Positions 8,578 through 19,006 of a stretch of 64,000 nucleotides of DNA are shown here, piece after piece; the stretch's first letter is position 1; every line of letters begins with the position of its first letter. The stretch lies in NCBI GenBank assembly GCA_019203745.1, contig CP078104.1:434001-498000 (forward strand). The letters run 5' to 3'. The notes beneath the pieces were generated by a model. The model saw only the letters and a list, made by a program, of their open reading frames with translations, made no database searches and was not told the DNA's origin. Position numbers and translations under genes: made by a program. This stretch comes from Chryseobacterium sp. E1. GTDB lineage: Bacteria > Bacteroidota > Bacteroidia > Flavobacteriales > Weeksellaceae.

Positions 8578-9634
8578 CAGGAATGTTTTTATTGGCATAT
8601 ACGTTGACATTCATTCCCATTTTAAGGATGTCAATATCTTTCCGTTGTCCATCCACTCTGATCCTCACAGGAATACGCTGTACAATTTTCACATAATTTC
8701 CTGTGGAATTATCAGGTGGTAAGAGTGAAAAACTGGAACCCGTAGCTGGTGAAAGCGAGATTATTGTTCCCTGAAATTCCCTGTCCGGATAGGAATCAGC
8801 AATTATTTTTACACGATCGCCGATGTGCATATCTCTGATCTGAGTTTCTTTATAATTGGCCACCACCCATTTATCAGTTTCATTATTAACAATAAATGCA
8901 AGGGTTTCTCCGGCGTCAATCATCTGTCCTACTTCAACCGTTCTCCGTCCCATTCTTCCATCATACGAAGCTACTACTGCTGTATAGCTTACATCCAGTT
9001 TATGCCGGTTCAATAACGCCTCCAATCTGTTGATTTCTGCCTGCACTACTGTTTTTTCAGCCTGGATGTCATTTATTTTAGATACAGAAGCTGCGTAATT
9101 TTCCTGTGACGATTGATATTCACTTTCATTCACATCCAATGTTGCTTTCACATCTTCAAGTCTCTGTTTAGTAGCAGATTCTTGGTCATAAAGCTTCTTA
9201 TAACGGTTGTAATCAAGCTGCTGTTTCCATACTTTTGCTTTACCGGCTTCAACCTGTGCCTGTGCAGAAGCAGCTTCTTTTGCGGTTGTGCTGGTATTGC
9301 TCTCCAGTACTTTTAGTTCGGCACGGGCTTTCTGAAGGGCAGCCTGGGTTTGCTGCTGCTGAAGAACATATTCACGGTTGTCTATCAGTAAAAGGGTATC
9401 GCCTTTCTTTACTTCCTGATTTTCCTCAAACTTTACGGCTACAATAAATCCTCCGGCTCTTGAAATAACAGGATTGATGTATTCCTGAACCTGTGCATCA
9501 TTGGTTTGCTCATACTGATAATAACTTTTAAGGGTAAAACCGCCCCAGACAACAAGTGCGGCAACAATACAGACGGCGATCCATCCTGTGATTTTGGTGA
9601 TCAGTCTGTCAGTGGGAGTGTATTTTTTTTTCAT
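8570..9634 (-). CDS. HlyD/EmrA family membrane fusion protein
   Basis: Periplasmic adaptor of 354 residues, intact. An N-terminal membrane anchor (TGWIAVCIVAALVVWGGF) is followed by the first half of the biotinyl-lipoyl-like domain (EYINPVISRAGGFI..GDTLLLIDNREY). A long coiled-coil hairpin comes next (about residues 95-200, rich in Ala, Gln and Glu), then the second lipoyl half (ASYDGRMGRRTVEVGQMIDAGETLAFIV) and a beta-barrel domain. The raw frame is open far upstream and joins the TolC gene only because of a frameshift there; the real start is the ATG at 9634, just after the TolC stop. The length and the absence of an RND partner fit EmrA, which pairs with the MFS gene downstream. Confidence 0.9.
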   Translation of the reverse strand: MKKKYTPTDRLITKITGWIAVCIVAALVVWGGFTLKSYYQYEQTNDAQVQEYINPVISRAGGFIVAVKFEENQEVKKGDTLLLIDNREYVLQQQQTQAALQKARAELKVLESNTSTTAKEAASAQAQVEAGKAKVWKQQLDYNRYKKLYDQESATKQRLEDVKATLDVNESEYQSSQENYAASVSKINDIQAEKTVVQAEINRLEALLNRHKLDVSYTAVVASYDGRMGRRTVEVGQMIDAGETLAFIVNNETDKWVVANYKETQIRDMHIGDRVKIIADSYPDREFQGTIISLSPATGSSFSLLPPDNSTGNYVKIVQRIPVRIRVDGQRKDIDILKMGMNVNVYANKNIPDG

Positions 9635-9638
9635 TGTT

Positions 9639-10959
9639 TTATAAAACGCCTGTGATATTTTGTAGTAAATAATAATTGTTCTGTGCCATGATTTTTGCTG
9701 CTTCCAATTCAAATTTTGTCTGAAGAAGCTGTATATCTGCATCCAGAAGTTCTGTAATGAGGGAAGTCTGGTTGAAGTAGGTATTTTTGATAATTCTAGC
9801 ATTTTCCTTGCCTGGGCTACGTTGGTCTCTGCAACTCTGATCTGTTCCAATGCTTCCTGGTATCGCAAATAGGCTTCTTTTACCTGTTGTCTTACTCTAT
9901 CTTCCGTATCTTTATGTACCTCTTCTTCCTTTTCAAATTCCAGTGCAGCGGCTTTCACCTTCTGCGTGTTATGATAAAGAGAGGAAATGGAAAACGAGGC
10001 TTTTACTCCTACAATTCCCAATGAATACCAGTATGGATTGTAAGGATAAAGGAAGATCTGCGGATTGGCATAATAAAATTCTCCATACATACCTATTTTA
10101 GGTCTTACATTGGCTTTTACCTGCTTAAGCTTAATCTTGCTCAGTTCGGTCTGCTGTTCTGAAACGTGATAATCAAAAGAGTGATCCAGTGCCAGTTTCA
10201 GATATTCATTATAAGTTGTATTTTCATCCCACTGACTAAAGGGAGCTTCGGGAATGACTACCTGCTCATCTGGAATTCCTAAAATAATATTCAACTTCTG
10301 GGTGGCAATAAGAATATCATTCTCAATGGTCATCAGTGTCATTTTCCGTTTGGAAAGTTCAAGCTCTATTCTTAAAACATCACTCTTCAAGACCACTCCG
10401 TTTTTATACAGAGCCTTTATTTCCTTCAATTGTGTCACCTGGTCCGCAATATCCTGTTTTATAAGATCTCTGAAAATAAGGGTCTTCTGAAGTTCAAGAT
10501 AAAGTGTTGCTGTTTTATAATGAATATCAGAAACGGACTGTTCTTTACGGATGTTACTGATTTTCTGAAGCGTCTGGTTTTCTTTGATTTTAAGATTCAG
10601 TTTGTTTCCGTTGTAAATATTTAAATAAAAATCTGCTCCGGCTCTGTAAAGCGTGTGTATGACTTCGTGCTGGGTAGGTTTGGAAAAAATTCCGTTTTCA
10701 TAGATGGGAATGTTGGATGCTTTTTCTGCAGACCCTTTTACTTCTATTTCAGGGAGCCTTTCCTTTTGGCATCTTTTACTTCGGCTTCGGCAATGTCTAC
10801 ACCAATGGTTTTGATTTTAATATGACGGCTGTTTTCTTCAGCTCTCTTCCATGCGTCTTTTAGGGAAATCCGGATGGTATCATTCTTTGGACTGCCTGTC
10901 TGGGCTGATATAGTATAGGAAGTTCCCAATATCAGCAGTCCGGTGACATAGATTTTCAT
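9639..10959 (-). CDS. TolC-like outer membrane efflux protein (frameshifted)
   Basis: Outer-membrane channel of the tripartite pump, about 439 residues. The signal peptide (MKIYVTGLLILGTSYTISAQ) is followed by the typical start of the OEP domain (ISLKDAWKRAEENS). Two long helical repeats follow (for example ELSKRKMTLMTIENDILIAT and RVRQQVKEAYLRYQEALEQI). Breaks occur near 10755 and 9795. After the second break the raw frame runs on into the next gene, but the correct frame reads ..QTSLITELLDADIQLLQTKF..NITGVL and stops at 9639, five bases before the HlyD start. It is the first gene of the operon, opposite the AraC gene. Confidence 0.88.
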
Positions 10960-10984
10960 TTGAATTTTTCGAATTATTGCACTG

Positions 10985-10992
10985 CAAATTTA
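10985..10992 (-). promoter_or_regulatory. Candidate -7 box of the efflux operon
   Basis: TAAATTTG on the minus strand, 26 bases before the TolC start codon, matches TAnnTTTG. I find no clear -33 TTTG at the right distance, which would suit a promoter that needs the AraC activator. Confidence 0.45.
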
Positions 10993-11056
10993 TCTTCAAT
11001 CCGGAAATTATATTTACCTAAAATAGTCAAGTTTTACATGATTCCGGCCAAATGAT

Positions 11057-11064
11057 TATATTTG
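11057..11064 (+). promoter_or_regulatory. Candidate -7 box of the araC-type gene
   Basis: TATATTTG, exact TAnnTTTG, with TTTT 21 bases upstream in the -33 position. It puts the start of transcription near 11071 and so supports the ATG at 11092 as the start of the regulator. Confidence 0.55.
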
Positions 11065-11091
11065 CATTTTCATTACAATTCAAGTTCTTTT

Positions 11092-11902
11092 ATGGGATTA
11101 ATTGCTGCGCTTCCGGATATTGATAAACACGACAAAAGTGTCTTCGTCATGCATGAAAAATCAGAAAAGCTGATTCCGTTTCACAAGCATACCAAGGGAC
11201 AGCTGAGCTATGTAGAAGGTGGTATCGCCTATATTACCATTGATAACCGGACCTATGTAGTTCCTGCCAGACATTTCTTCTGGATTCCTCAGGGAATGGA
11301 ACATATTTAGAGATCGGCCATACCGCTACTGTACTCCGGTCACTTTATTTCTATGCCCATGATGATGTTTCAGATCCGTTTTATGGTAAACTCGGAATTT
11401 ATCCTGCTTCGGAATTGCTGATTCAAATGATCAAATACACAGAAATATGGGATGAAAAACACGTAATGGAGAAGGATGAAAATTTTGAATTTTTAGTGGC
11501 ATTAAAAAGATCTTACCTAAAACCCACAAACAACCTTTACCCATTATTCTACCTGCAACTCACAACAAGCAGATGATGAAGATTGTTTCCTATCTTGAAT
11601 GGAATATGGGCGAAAAACTCACATTGGGTAATGTAAGCGCCAGGTTCGGGTTGAGTGAACGTTCCATGTCCCGTCTGTTCAAGGCAGATATGGATATTTC
11701 TTTTCTTCAGTATCTGAAAACTCTAAGAATCATCAAAGCGATTGAATTGCTTTTAAATACCGATAAACCCATAAATGAAATTGCTGATGATGTGGGATAT
11801 AGCTCCATCAGTGCTTTCAGCGATACTTTTCACGAATTTACCCAGTCAAGACCGTCGGATCTCAGGAAAAGCAGTAAGGCATTTAAGAGTCCGGTAGCAT
11901 GA
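11092..11902 (+). CDS. AraC family transcriptional regulator (frameshifted)
   Basis: Regulator of about 270 residues. The N-terminal cupin-like sensor shows the metal/ligand-like motif FHKHTKGQLSYVEGG and the strand RHFFWIPQGMEHI. The C-terminal domain has two helix-turn-helix motifs (LTLGNVSARFGLSERSMSRLFK, and INEIADDVGYSSISAFSDTFHEFTQSRPSDLRK), the last being the AraC signature. Breaks lie near 11310 and 11570; the linking piece reads EIGHTATVLRSLYFYAHDD. It is divergent from the TolC-HlyD-MFS operon with only about 130 bases between the start codons, so it very likely controls that pump. The ligand is unknown. Confidence 0.85.
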
Positions 11903-12013
11903 CCAACCCTTCAAATCAAAAAATTTAACACCTTTCCGGTGAAGAGGAATAACGCGTCTTCAGTCGGGAAATTTTTAAAAATCATGATCTATATCAATCT
12001 TCAGTAAAAATAA

Positions 12014-12033
12014 AAGACTTTTTATCTTTTATT
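12014..12033 (+). promoter_or_regulatory. Probable Rrf2 operator 1
   Basis: AAGACTTTTTATCTTTTATT lies just upstream of the -7 box of the rrf2-type gene. The same sequence, inverted and with one extra C, recurs at 12524-12544 before the next gene. The AAGA..TCTT ends make it an imperfect palindrome. Confidence 0.55.
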
Positions 12034-12046
12034 AAAAATAAGTTAT

Positions 12047-12054
12047 TACATTTG
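12047..12054 (+). promoter_or_regulatory. Candidate -7 box of the Rrf2 operon
   Basis: TACATTTG matches TAnnTTTG and lies 20 bases before the start codon. The operator covers the place of the -33 element, fitting repression. Confidence 0.5.
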
Positions 12055-12074
12055 TCTTATAAAATTCAGAGAAC

Positions 12075-12505
12075 ATGTTTTCCAAAACCTGCGAATATGC
12101 TTTAAGAGCTTTAATTTACATTGCCCAGCAGTCTAAAAACGACAGCAGGGTCGGGATTAAAGACATTGCCAAAAGCATTCATTCCCTGAACATTTTATTG
12201 CAAAAATACTTCAGGATCTGAGCAGAAAAGGATTTGTACAATCTGCAAAAGGCCCGAATGGCGGTTTTTATATGGATCAGAAAAATCTGAACACAAGCAT
12301 TGCTGATATTGTAAAAGAAATTGACGGAGACAAACTCTTCTCAGGCTGCGGACTTGGGCTTGACCAATGTTCTGAGCTTCACCCATGCCCGCTTCATGAT
12401 CAGTTTAAAAACATCAGACAGGATCTCCGGATTATGCTTGAAACCTCCAAAATACAAATGTTTGTTGATAACCTGGATCTGCAGTTAACCCACCTTAAAA
12501 CATAA
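12075..12505 (+). CDS. Rrf2 family regulator with Cys cluster, NsrR-like (one frameshift)
   Basis: Winged-helix regulator of 143 residues that probably senses nitric oxide or iron-sulfur status through a bound cluster. The N-terminus is typical of Rrf2 (MFSKTCEYALRALIYIA), followed by the recognition helix and wing (GFVQSAKGPNGGFYM). The cluster ligand motif C-x6-C-x5-C is present (CGLGLDQCSELHPC, about residues 95-108). One C is missing in a C-run near 12184 (SIHSPEHFIAKILQDLS across the break). Downstream are a membrane protein, cytochrome c and Ric, a cluster-repair protein, which points to nitrosative stress. Repeated operators suggest it regulates itself and the next genes. Confidence 0.87.
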
Positions 12506-12523
12506 GAGAAAAAAATTTAACAC

Positions 12524-12544
12524 AATAAAAGATAAAAAGGTCTT
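12524..12544 (-). promoter_or_regulatory. Probable Rrf2 operator 2 (inverted copy)
   Basis: Read on the minus strand this is AAGACCTTTTTATCTTTTAT plus T, differing from operator 1 only by one extra C. It lies 20 bases before the start of the four-helix membrane protein, so this gene probably has its own Rrf2-controlled promoter. Confidence 0.55.
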
Positions 12545-12564
12545 AATATATTAAATTACTAAAA

Positions 12565-13017
12565 ATGAAATTCATTCTTAAAAATCCAGTTGTATTAATA
12601 TTGCTCTGTCTGATGACGGGAATGTTTGTAACAGTCAGTTTTTTAGAAACCCCGCTTAAATTTCAGGTTCCGGGGATAACGCTTCCCATAGCATTAGGAT
12701 TAGGAAAACTTATGTTTGGAATTTCTACGAATATTCAGGCTGCATTTTTAGTATTCATTATGGTTTTCATGATCATCAGCCGTAAGAATTATACTAAAAC
12801 TGATTTCATTCTCTTTAGTATATTAACATGTATTCTTGTCCTCGAAAAATTCTGGATGCTTCCGGTTCTGGATATCAGAGCAGATGCTCTTTCAGCAGGA
12901 AAAGCATTGCCCGCTACCCCATTGCATGACTATTTTATCTACGCTGAAGTTATCAAGATTATCCTATTGATAGCCGCTATTCTATCACAGTTTAAAAAGA
13001 AACAAATTCAATCATAA
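12565..13017 (+). CDS. Four-helix membrane protein in the Rrf2 regulon
   Basis: 150 residues, intact, with four hydrophobic segments (about 8-28, 55-80, 88-108 and 125-145) and a basic C-terminus (KKKQIQ), so both ends are probably cytoplasmic. I do not recognise a domain for certain. It stands between the NsrR-like regulator and a cytochrome c with 12 bases to the latter, and has its own copy of the operator, so it is likely a target of that regulator. A role in anaerobic or nitrosative-stress respiration is possible but not shown. Confidence 0.75.
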   Translation: MKFILKNPVVLILLCLMTGMFVTVSFLETPLKFQVPGITLPIALGLGKLMFGISTNIQAAFLVFIMVFMIISRKNYTKTDFILFSILTCILVLEKFWMLPVLDIRADALSAGKALPATPLHDYFIYAEVIKIILLIAAILSQFKKKQIQS

Positions 13018-13029
13018 ACACATCGCATT

Positions 13030-13452
13030 ATGAAAACACGATTTTTAAATACCGCTATGATGATGATTCTGACAATGATTATGCTTTCATGTTCTGAAAA
13101 AAGCGGAACAACACCAATCCCCATCCCGGAACCCTCCACAGGGCAAACGGAACCACAACCCACTCCACCATCAGAACCTGCTGTATCATCAAATACCTCT
13201 GCCGATCCTGCTTTCAAGCTGATTGAAGCAGCTGATTGTCTCGCCTGTCATAAGGTAGATGCCAAACTGATAGGTCCTTCTTATCAGGATGTTGCTGCAA
13301 AATATACAAAAGCAGATATTGATCAGCTGGCTCAGAAAATCATAGAAGGCGGAAAAGGAAACTGGGGAGATATCCCGATGACTCCCCATGAAGGGCTCAG
13401 CAAAGATGATGCGAAACAGATGGTAAAATACATTCTTTCGCTTAAAAAGTAG
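13030..13452 (+). CDS. Class I cytochrome c lipoprotein (c551-like)
   Basis: Small single-haem electron carrier, 140 residues, intact. The lipoprotein signal ends at LSC (residue about 21), followed by a Pro/Glu-rich linker of some 40 residues (IPIPEPSTGQTEPQPTPP) that tethers the haem domain to the membrane. Haem is bound by CLACH (about residue 74); the distal Met ligand is likely in DIPMTPH. The fold around GPSYQDVAAKY is typical of c551/c552 proteins. In the operon it could deliver electrons to a reductase elsewhere. Location: periplasmic side, lipid anchored. Confidence 0.92.
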   Translation: MKTRFLNTAMMMILTMIMLSCSEKSGTTPIPIPEPSTGQTEPQPTPPSEPAVSSNTSADPAFKLIEAADCLACHKVDAKLIGPSYQDVAAKYTKADIDQLAQKIIEGGKGNWGDIPMTPHEGLSKDDAKQMVKYILSLKK

Positions 13453-13500
13453 TTTTTGTCCCACAAAATTCAAATCAGATTTATAAAAAAATAGTATATT

Positions 13501-14224
13501 ATGAATACCAGAACAGATTTTATAGGAAATATTGTCGCAGAAGACTTCAGAGCAGCTGCCATCTTTAAAAAAACGGAATTGATTTCTGCTGTAAAGGCGG
13601 AAGAAGTATTGAAGACGCCTGCAACAGCAAGAAGATTGATCCGGAAAAAATTTATATGGAGCTGGAAGCGCTTCCTAAAAATGATGGTGCGGCCATAGAT
13701 TTCAGCAGCTGGCCTCTGGATCTTCTGGCAGATTATATAGAGAAAACCCATCATCGTTATGTAGAAGAGAAAGCTCTGGTTTTGCAGTCTTTTCTTGATA
13801 AACTATGCCGGGTTCATGGAGAAAGGCACCCGGAATTATTTGAAATCAATGCCTTATTTAATGAGTCAGCTCATGATCTGGCTGCTCATATGAAAAAGAA
13901 GAGCTTATTCTTTTTCCTTTTGTCAGAAATATGATGAAAGCAAAGATATCCGGAGACCAGCTTCCACAACCTGTTTTCGGAACAGTAGAAAACCCTGTCA
14001 ATATGATGCAGCATGAGCATACCGTAGAAGGAGACCGCTTCAGAAAAATTGCTGAAATCACTGATGAATATCTGCCGCCTGCAGATGCGTGCAATACTTA
14101 TAAAGTAGCATTTGCCATGCTCCAGGATTTTGAAAATGACCTGCACAAGCATATTCATCTGGAAAATAATATTCTGTTTCCAAAGGCCATTCAACTGGAA
14201 AAAGAATTATCAGCAAAAGTCTAG
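13501..14224 (+). CDS. ric: Iron-sulfur cluster repair di-iron protein Ric/ScdA/YtfE (frameshifted)
   Basis: Di-iron protein that repairs iron-sulfur clusters damaged by nitric oxide or oxidants. After frame correction the product is about 240 residues: an N-terminal ScdA_N domain with the paired Cys motif (YGIDFCCKGG) and a four-helix hemerythrin-like domain with metal ligands in EKTHHRYVEE, HDLAAHMKKEE, MMQHEHTVEG and LHKHIHLENNILFP. Breaks are near 13575, 13700 and 13900. It closes a cluster that begins with an NsrR-like Rrf2 regulator, a combination known for nitrosative stress defence in other bacteria. A terminator follows at 14242. Confidence 0.9.
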
Positions 14225-14241
14225 TTTTTCACATGGCAGTC

Positions 14242-14275
14242 AAAAAGCCTTAACCATTGAAGGCTAAGGCTTTTT
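14242..14275 (+). terminator. Bidirectional terminator after ric
   Basis: AAAAAGCCTTA (14242-14252) pairs with TAAGGCTTTTT (14265-14275), an 11-bp perfect stem with A- and T-runs on the two sides. It stands between the convergent ric and DUF2723 genes. Confidence 0.8.
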
Positions 14276-14430
14276 AATTACAAACTATATTAAATGAACT
14301 GTTAATATCTGATAAAGGATTAAGAACTCAAAAGGCTTTTAAGAATTCTCCGAAAGTAAAGCTTTTCTTAACTCTTGAAATCTTATTACATCGTAATGGT
14401 TTAAATTATTTCAAAATTCCATCACTCCAC

Positions 14431-17400
14431 TTATTGTGTAGCTTTGATCATTGCTTTAGTAATCTGTTCTTCTTTCTTTTTTGAATAAGTGGAATCCAAA
14501 GGTTTTATCACGTCAAATAAATATTGATAGAAAGGAACAATCTGCTGAATATTTTCAGATTCTTTCATTGCTTTCTCTTTTCCCATTTGCTGAAGTCCTT
14601 TCACAAAGACATTGAATTTCTGATCTACCGGCACCACAGATTTCAATACATAAGCATGAGCCTTTTCATTCTGTCCTGCCATTCTGTAAGCTTCTGTAAC
14701 AGCAGATACTACCAGTGCATATTCCATAGGTTTTGAACGTATCTGTTTTTTCGCAGCTGCCCGGAATGAAGGAGAAAGTTTCTGATAGTATTCGTATTCA
14801 TCAATATATCTTTTTAAGATTTTCTGCCAGCTGAAGTCCTTTCTGTTCCTGCCCGGCAACAATATAGCCCGTAACGATGGAACTCAGTGAGCGTGGATCA
14901 TTATACTTTCCGGCAGGAATTTCTCTGTTCACAAGATCCAGCAGCTCCAAGGCTTTGGCTTTTTGACCACTCTTTACAAGGGCAGAGACCGCTCTGCTTA
15001 CAGACATTCTGTAACCAATGATATTGGAAGTAGCCGTTTCATCATAATAAATGCTTAAGTCTTTGAAATTTCCCCATTTGTAGTTTTTCACTACGTTGTA
15101 AAGAGCATTTGCATCTACCCTTCCTTTATCTCCATCAGGAGCTTGCGGAGTACGGATCGGTATTAGCCTGTAGCTGAACCCGTCAAACTGCAGATAGTCA
15201 TCCAGGTAAAAAATATTTTCACTGTCATACATTCCTCCCGATGAGAAATTAACCGGCCGTTTCCAGTCGAAGTTCGCCAGCATATCAAGCATCATAAGAT
15301 TGCTTTTATAAAGGGTATTCGCTTCATAATTGATCGTGATGTGATCAACTGCCACAGGAAGATCTTCTTTCTTAATAATGCCTGCCTTCACAGCATTTTC
15401 TTTGTTGACAGGAAGAATAAATTTATTGACCGGAATAATATTATATTTCTCGTATTCTTTTTCCCCGAAATACATTTTCAGCAGTTCATCTTTTGCAGGA
15501 GATTTGGATTTCAGAAACTTTATTGCTTCTTTCAGCGTCAGAGAATCCTGAGTAAGATACTTTCTGAATTCCTGGAATTCCGTTTCAGGTGCTCCCTGCT
15601 CTTTTAACATAGCAAATAACCCTTCCCAATCGTCTTTCTTCATCAGATAAACCTGATCATTGACCCCGTCTCTGTATTCCTCATGAGTTAACTCTCCCGG
15701 TATTCCCATCGCATTATAAGTTCTTCTTTTTACCTGGTCAATATTCCAAGGAGTGGCCAAAAGGGTAAAATTAACCGTCTTTACATCATCTCTGAATCTT
15801 TCCGTTTCCTGGATTGCCCATACCGGAAAAGTATCATTGTCACCGTAAATGAAAAAAATATCATTTTTGGGTAAAGATGCCAGAAATGAATATGCTGAAT
15901 CATAAGCGGCTGTCTTTTTACTTCTGTCATGCGATTTGTAATTCTGGAAGCCCATCATAAAAGGAATTCCCAACAGAAGTATTCCCAATATCATATTAGT
16001 GGCATTGGACCTGATTCTGGATTGAAGAAACCATAAGACAGCACCAGCTCCCAGTCCGATCCAGATGGCAAAAGCATAGAATGATCCTACCATGGCATAA
16101 TCTCTTTCTCTTACTTCAAATGGTTTTACTCCTGTATAAAAAACAATACCTACGCTCGTCAGAATAAAAAGGGAAAGAAGGGCATAGAATCTCCCGAAAT
16201 CCCGGTTCAGCTGGAAAAAGAATCCTATCAAGCCTAAAATCAATGGCAGAAAAAAGAATTTTACGGTACTTTCATTTTTAAATTTGGCAGGAAGATGATC
16301 CTGATTTCCCAATAAAGCATTATCAATGAATGAAAATCCTGAGATCCAGTTTCCTGGGTATTTTCCATATGTCCCTGAAGGTCATTCTGTCTTCCGACAA
16401 AGTTCCACATCAGATACCGCACAAAATAATATCCGTTCTGAAAGGAAATAAAATAATCCATATTCTGTGCAAGAGAAGGTCTTTGTACTTTGATCAGATC
16501 ATAAGGTTTTACCTTCATATAATCTTCCACCGTAATGGAATCGTCCTCATATTTTGCCCTCAGCTCGTCAAAGATCTGCTTAGCCTGAGGATTGTCTGCC
16601 ACATCTTCATTATCATAATTGAATGTAAAATCAGGAGCTCCGTATAAAGCAATATAATTGGCCATTATTTCCTTGTCTTCTTTAAACATTCTAGGCATAA
16701 AGCTTATATGAGATTTATTGAAAACATAGTTGAAGCGTTCTCCTGTTTTCCTGTAAGTTCCGGTTTTTTCATCTTTTTCATAAATATCTCCGGTTATATC
16801 TCTTTTATAGCTTCCGTCTTCATTTTTCTCAATTCCGCTTCTATCAAGAAATGCAGTATAATTCTGCCCATAGATGGTAGGCCAGTCTCCGTATTGTTCC
16901 CTGTTGTAATAATCCCTCATTCCGATAGCCGTATCAGGATCGTTAAGATTCATGGGCGGATTGGCATTAGCCCGGATCGGAATCACCAGCCAGCATGAAA
17001 AGCCTATGATCATATACACAACAGATAAAGCAATGGTCTGATAGACATTTTTCTTTGTTTTTCCTGCATATCTGATCACCAGATAACAGATAGCCGCCAT
17101 TAAAACAAATGCTGCAATCGTCCCGGAATGGAAAGGAAGCCCCAATCCGTTGACAAAGAAAATTTCCAGCTTCCCGAACATGGTCATAATCAGTGGGAAA
17201 ATCATTTTAAACACAAAGGCCAGAACTCCCAGGGTAATCAGATTGGCGAGTATAAAACTCTTCCAGGTAAAGGTATAGTTTCTGGCATAATAGATCAGAC
17301 AGATAGCAGGTATTGCCAGCATACACATCATATGTACGCCCACGGAAAGACCTATGACAAAGAAAATAAGAATGATCCACCGTTCACTGTCAGCAGCCTT

Positions 17401-17911
17401 ATAATCGTTCTCCCATTTTGTAACAAGCCATACCAGCAATGCGATAAACATAGACGCCATAGAATACACTTCTCCTTCAACTGCTGAAAACCAGAATGTA
17501 TCGGAAAAGGTAAAGCATAAAGCACCCGTTACTCCCGCAAACAGAATGGCAATTTCCTGATGTTTGGTAATTTCTTCAAAATCTTTATTTAAAAGACGTC
17601 TTACAAAATGAGTAATGGTCCAGAACAGGAACAAAATAGTAAATGCGCTGCAAAGTGCCGACATTGCATTGATAACAATTGAATAATTCTCTGCTTTCCC
17701 CAATGCAAAAATACTGGCCACAGCTCCCAGAATCTGGAATAAAGCGGCTCCCGGAGCGTGGGTAACCTCCAGCTTTACCGCTGAAGAAATATACTCCCGC
17801 AATCCAGAAACTGAGGGAATGCTCAATGGTAGACAGATAAGTAATCAATGCAATAGCGAAGAGGAACCATCCGAGTATGGTGTTCCATTTTTTAAAAGAC
17901 CAGTTTTTCAT
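14431..17911 (-). CDS. DUF2723 membrane protein, predicted GT-C glycosyltransferase (frameshifted)
   Basis: Very large membrane protein of about 1,160 residues, the usual size of Bacteroidota DUF2723 proteins. The N-terminus has the acidic motif WDCGEY after the first helix (the raw reading WIAGVY lacks two G), followed by VTHAPGAALFQ and about a dozen membrane helices up to residue 550. A long extracytoplasmic part ends in TPR-like helices. The eukaryotic member TMEM260 is a protein O-mannosyltransferase (CAZy GT117), so a lipid-linked-sugar protein glycosyltransferase is a fair prediction; the Asp and Glu of WDCGEY would be catalytic. Breaks lie near 17800, 16300 and 14830. It appears monocistronic. 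Confidence 0.85.
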
Positions 17912-18094
17912 ATACTATTTTCCAATAATAGATAAGACAACTGATGGAAAGAGTTTATTACATGGGAAAATAAAAATTTTTATTAAATGAAGGGTTTGGA
18001 AGTGGAAGAAGGAGGCCGGAAGGTTTCAGATACCAAAAACACAGCATTAACCAACTTGAATTCAATATATAAAGTTCATTTAAAACTGAATAAA

Positions 18095-18880
18095 TTAATA
18101 GGTATTATTGAGCCCGCCGTCCAAAGGGATGCTTGTTCCGGTAAGATATGAGGCATATTCTGAAGCAAGAAAAGCAACCAGATGGCCATATTCTTCAGTT
18201 TTCCCCAGTCTTTTCATAGGAATTTTATTTTCTCTTGCTTTTTTATTTCTTCTGTAGAATGTCCTGTCTGTTGTGACTCATGGTGGATAATGTTCTGAAT
18301 CCTTTCCGTATCGAAATAGCCTGTCAGAACGTTATTGACAGTGATATGATGTTGAGCGACTTCATTGGATAAAGTTTTAGCCCAGGCAATCACTGCTGAG
18401 CGGATGGAATTGGAAAGTGCCAGATTTCCTATGGGTTCTTTCACAGATAGTGAGGAAACATTGATGATACGCCCGCTTCCCTGTTTGATCATATGAGGTA
18501 AAGCCAGCAGAGTGGTTTCACAAACGGTCTTAAAAAGAAGATCGAAGGCTTTCTGATAATCTTCCACGTTTTTTTCAAGAGCCAGCCCCGGTTCCGGACC
18601 ATTGGTATTATTCACCAGAATATCTACAGAATGGATATTAAAATATTCAGTAATGATTTTCTTATAGTTTTCAAAATCTGAAAAATCTGCTACAAGATAC
18701 TGATGTTTCTGCTCTAGATTCACTATGGGTAACATGGCCATGAAATCCTTAAGTTTTTCTTCATTGCGGGCCATTATAGTGACGTTTGCACCACATTTTG
18801 CCAGCTCAGTGGCTATTCCTGCTCCAATTCCTGCGTAGCTGCTCCTACCAGTGCATTTTTGAAAAAAGTTGAATATTCAT
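18095..18880 (-). CDS. SDR family oxidoreductase lacking the usual YxxxK motif (frameshifted)
   Basis: Rossmann-fold protein of about 262 residues, FabG-like in size. After correcting one base near 18832 the glycine motif reads YAGIGAGIA; NNTNGPEPG stands where NNAG is usual; INVSSLSVKEP contains the conserved Ser. At the position of the catalytic YxxxK the sequence is SNSIRSA, so Tyr and Lys are replaced. The C-terminus (LTGTSIPLDGG) is typical for SDRs. A second break is near 18240. The variant catalytic site is seen in a divergent SDR group annotated as 3-oxoacyl-ACP reductase-like; activity is uncertain. No operon partner. Confidence 0.8.
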
Positions 18881-19006
18881 ATCCTTTCTGTGATTATAAT
18901 TTTGTTACATAAAGATAAGAAAAAACCTTCAGAATCAATGGGAATCAGAAGGTTTATAAGGTCTTTTCAAATTCAGGGTTTCAGCTTCTTCTTTTTCAAA
19001 ATAAGG

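Noticed and set aside
8570..10438. A 622-residue frame that fuses a TolC-like channel to a HlyD-like adaptor
   Set aside because: After a frameshift near 9795 the TolC frame runs by chance into the HlyD frame. The proper TolC reading ends at 9639 with a normal C-terminus, and HlyD has its own ATG at 9634.
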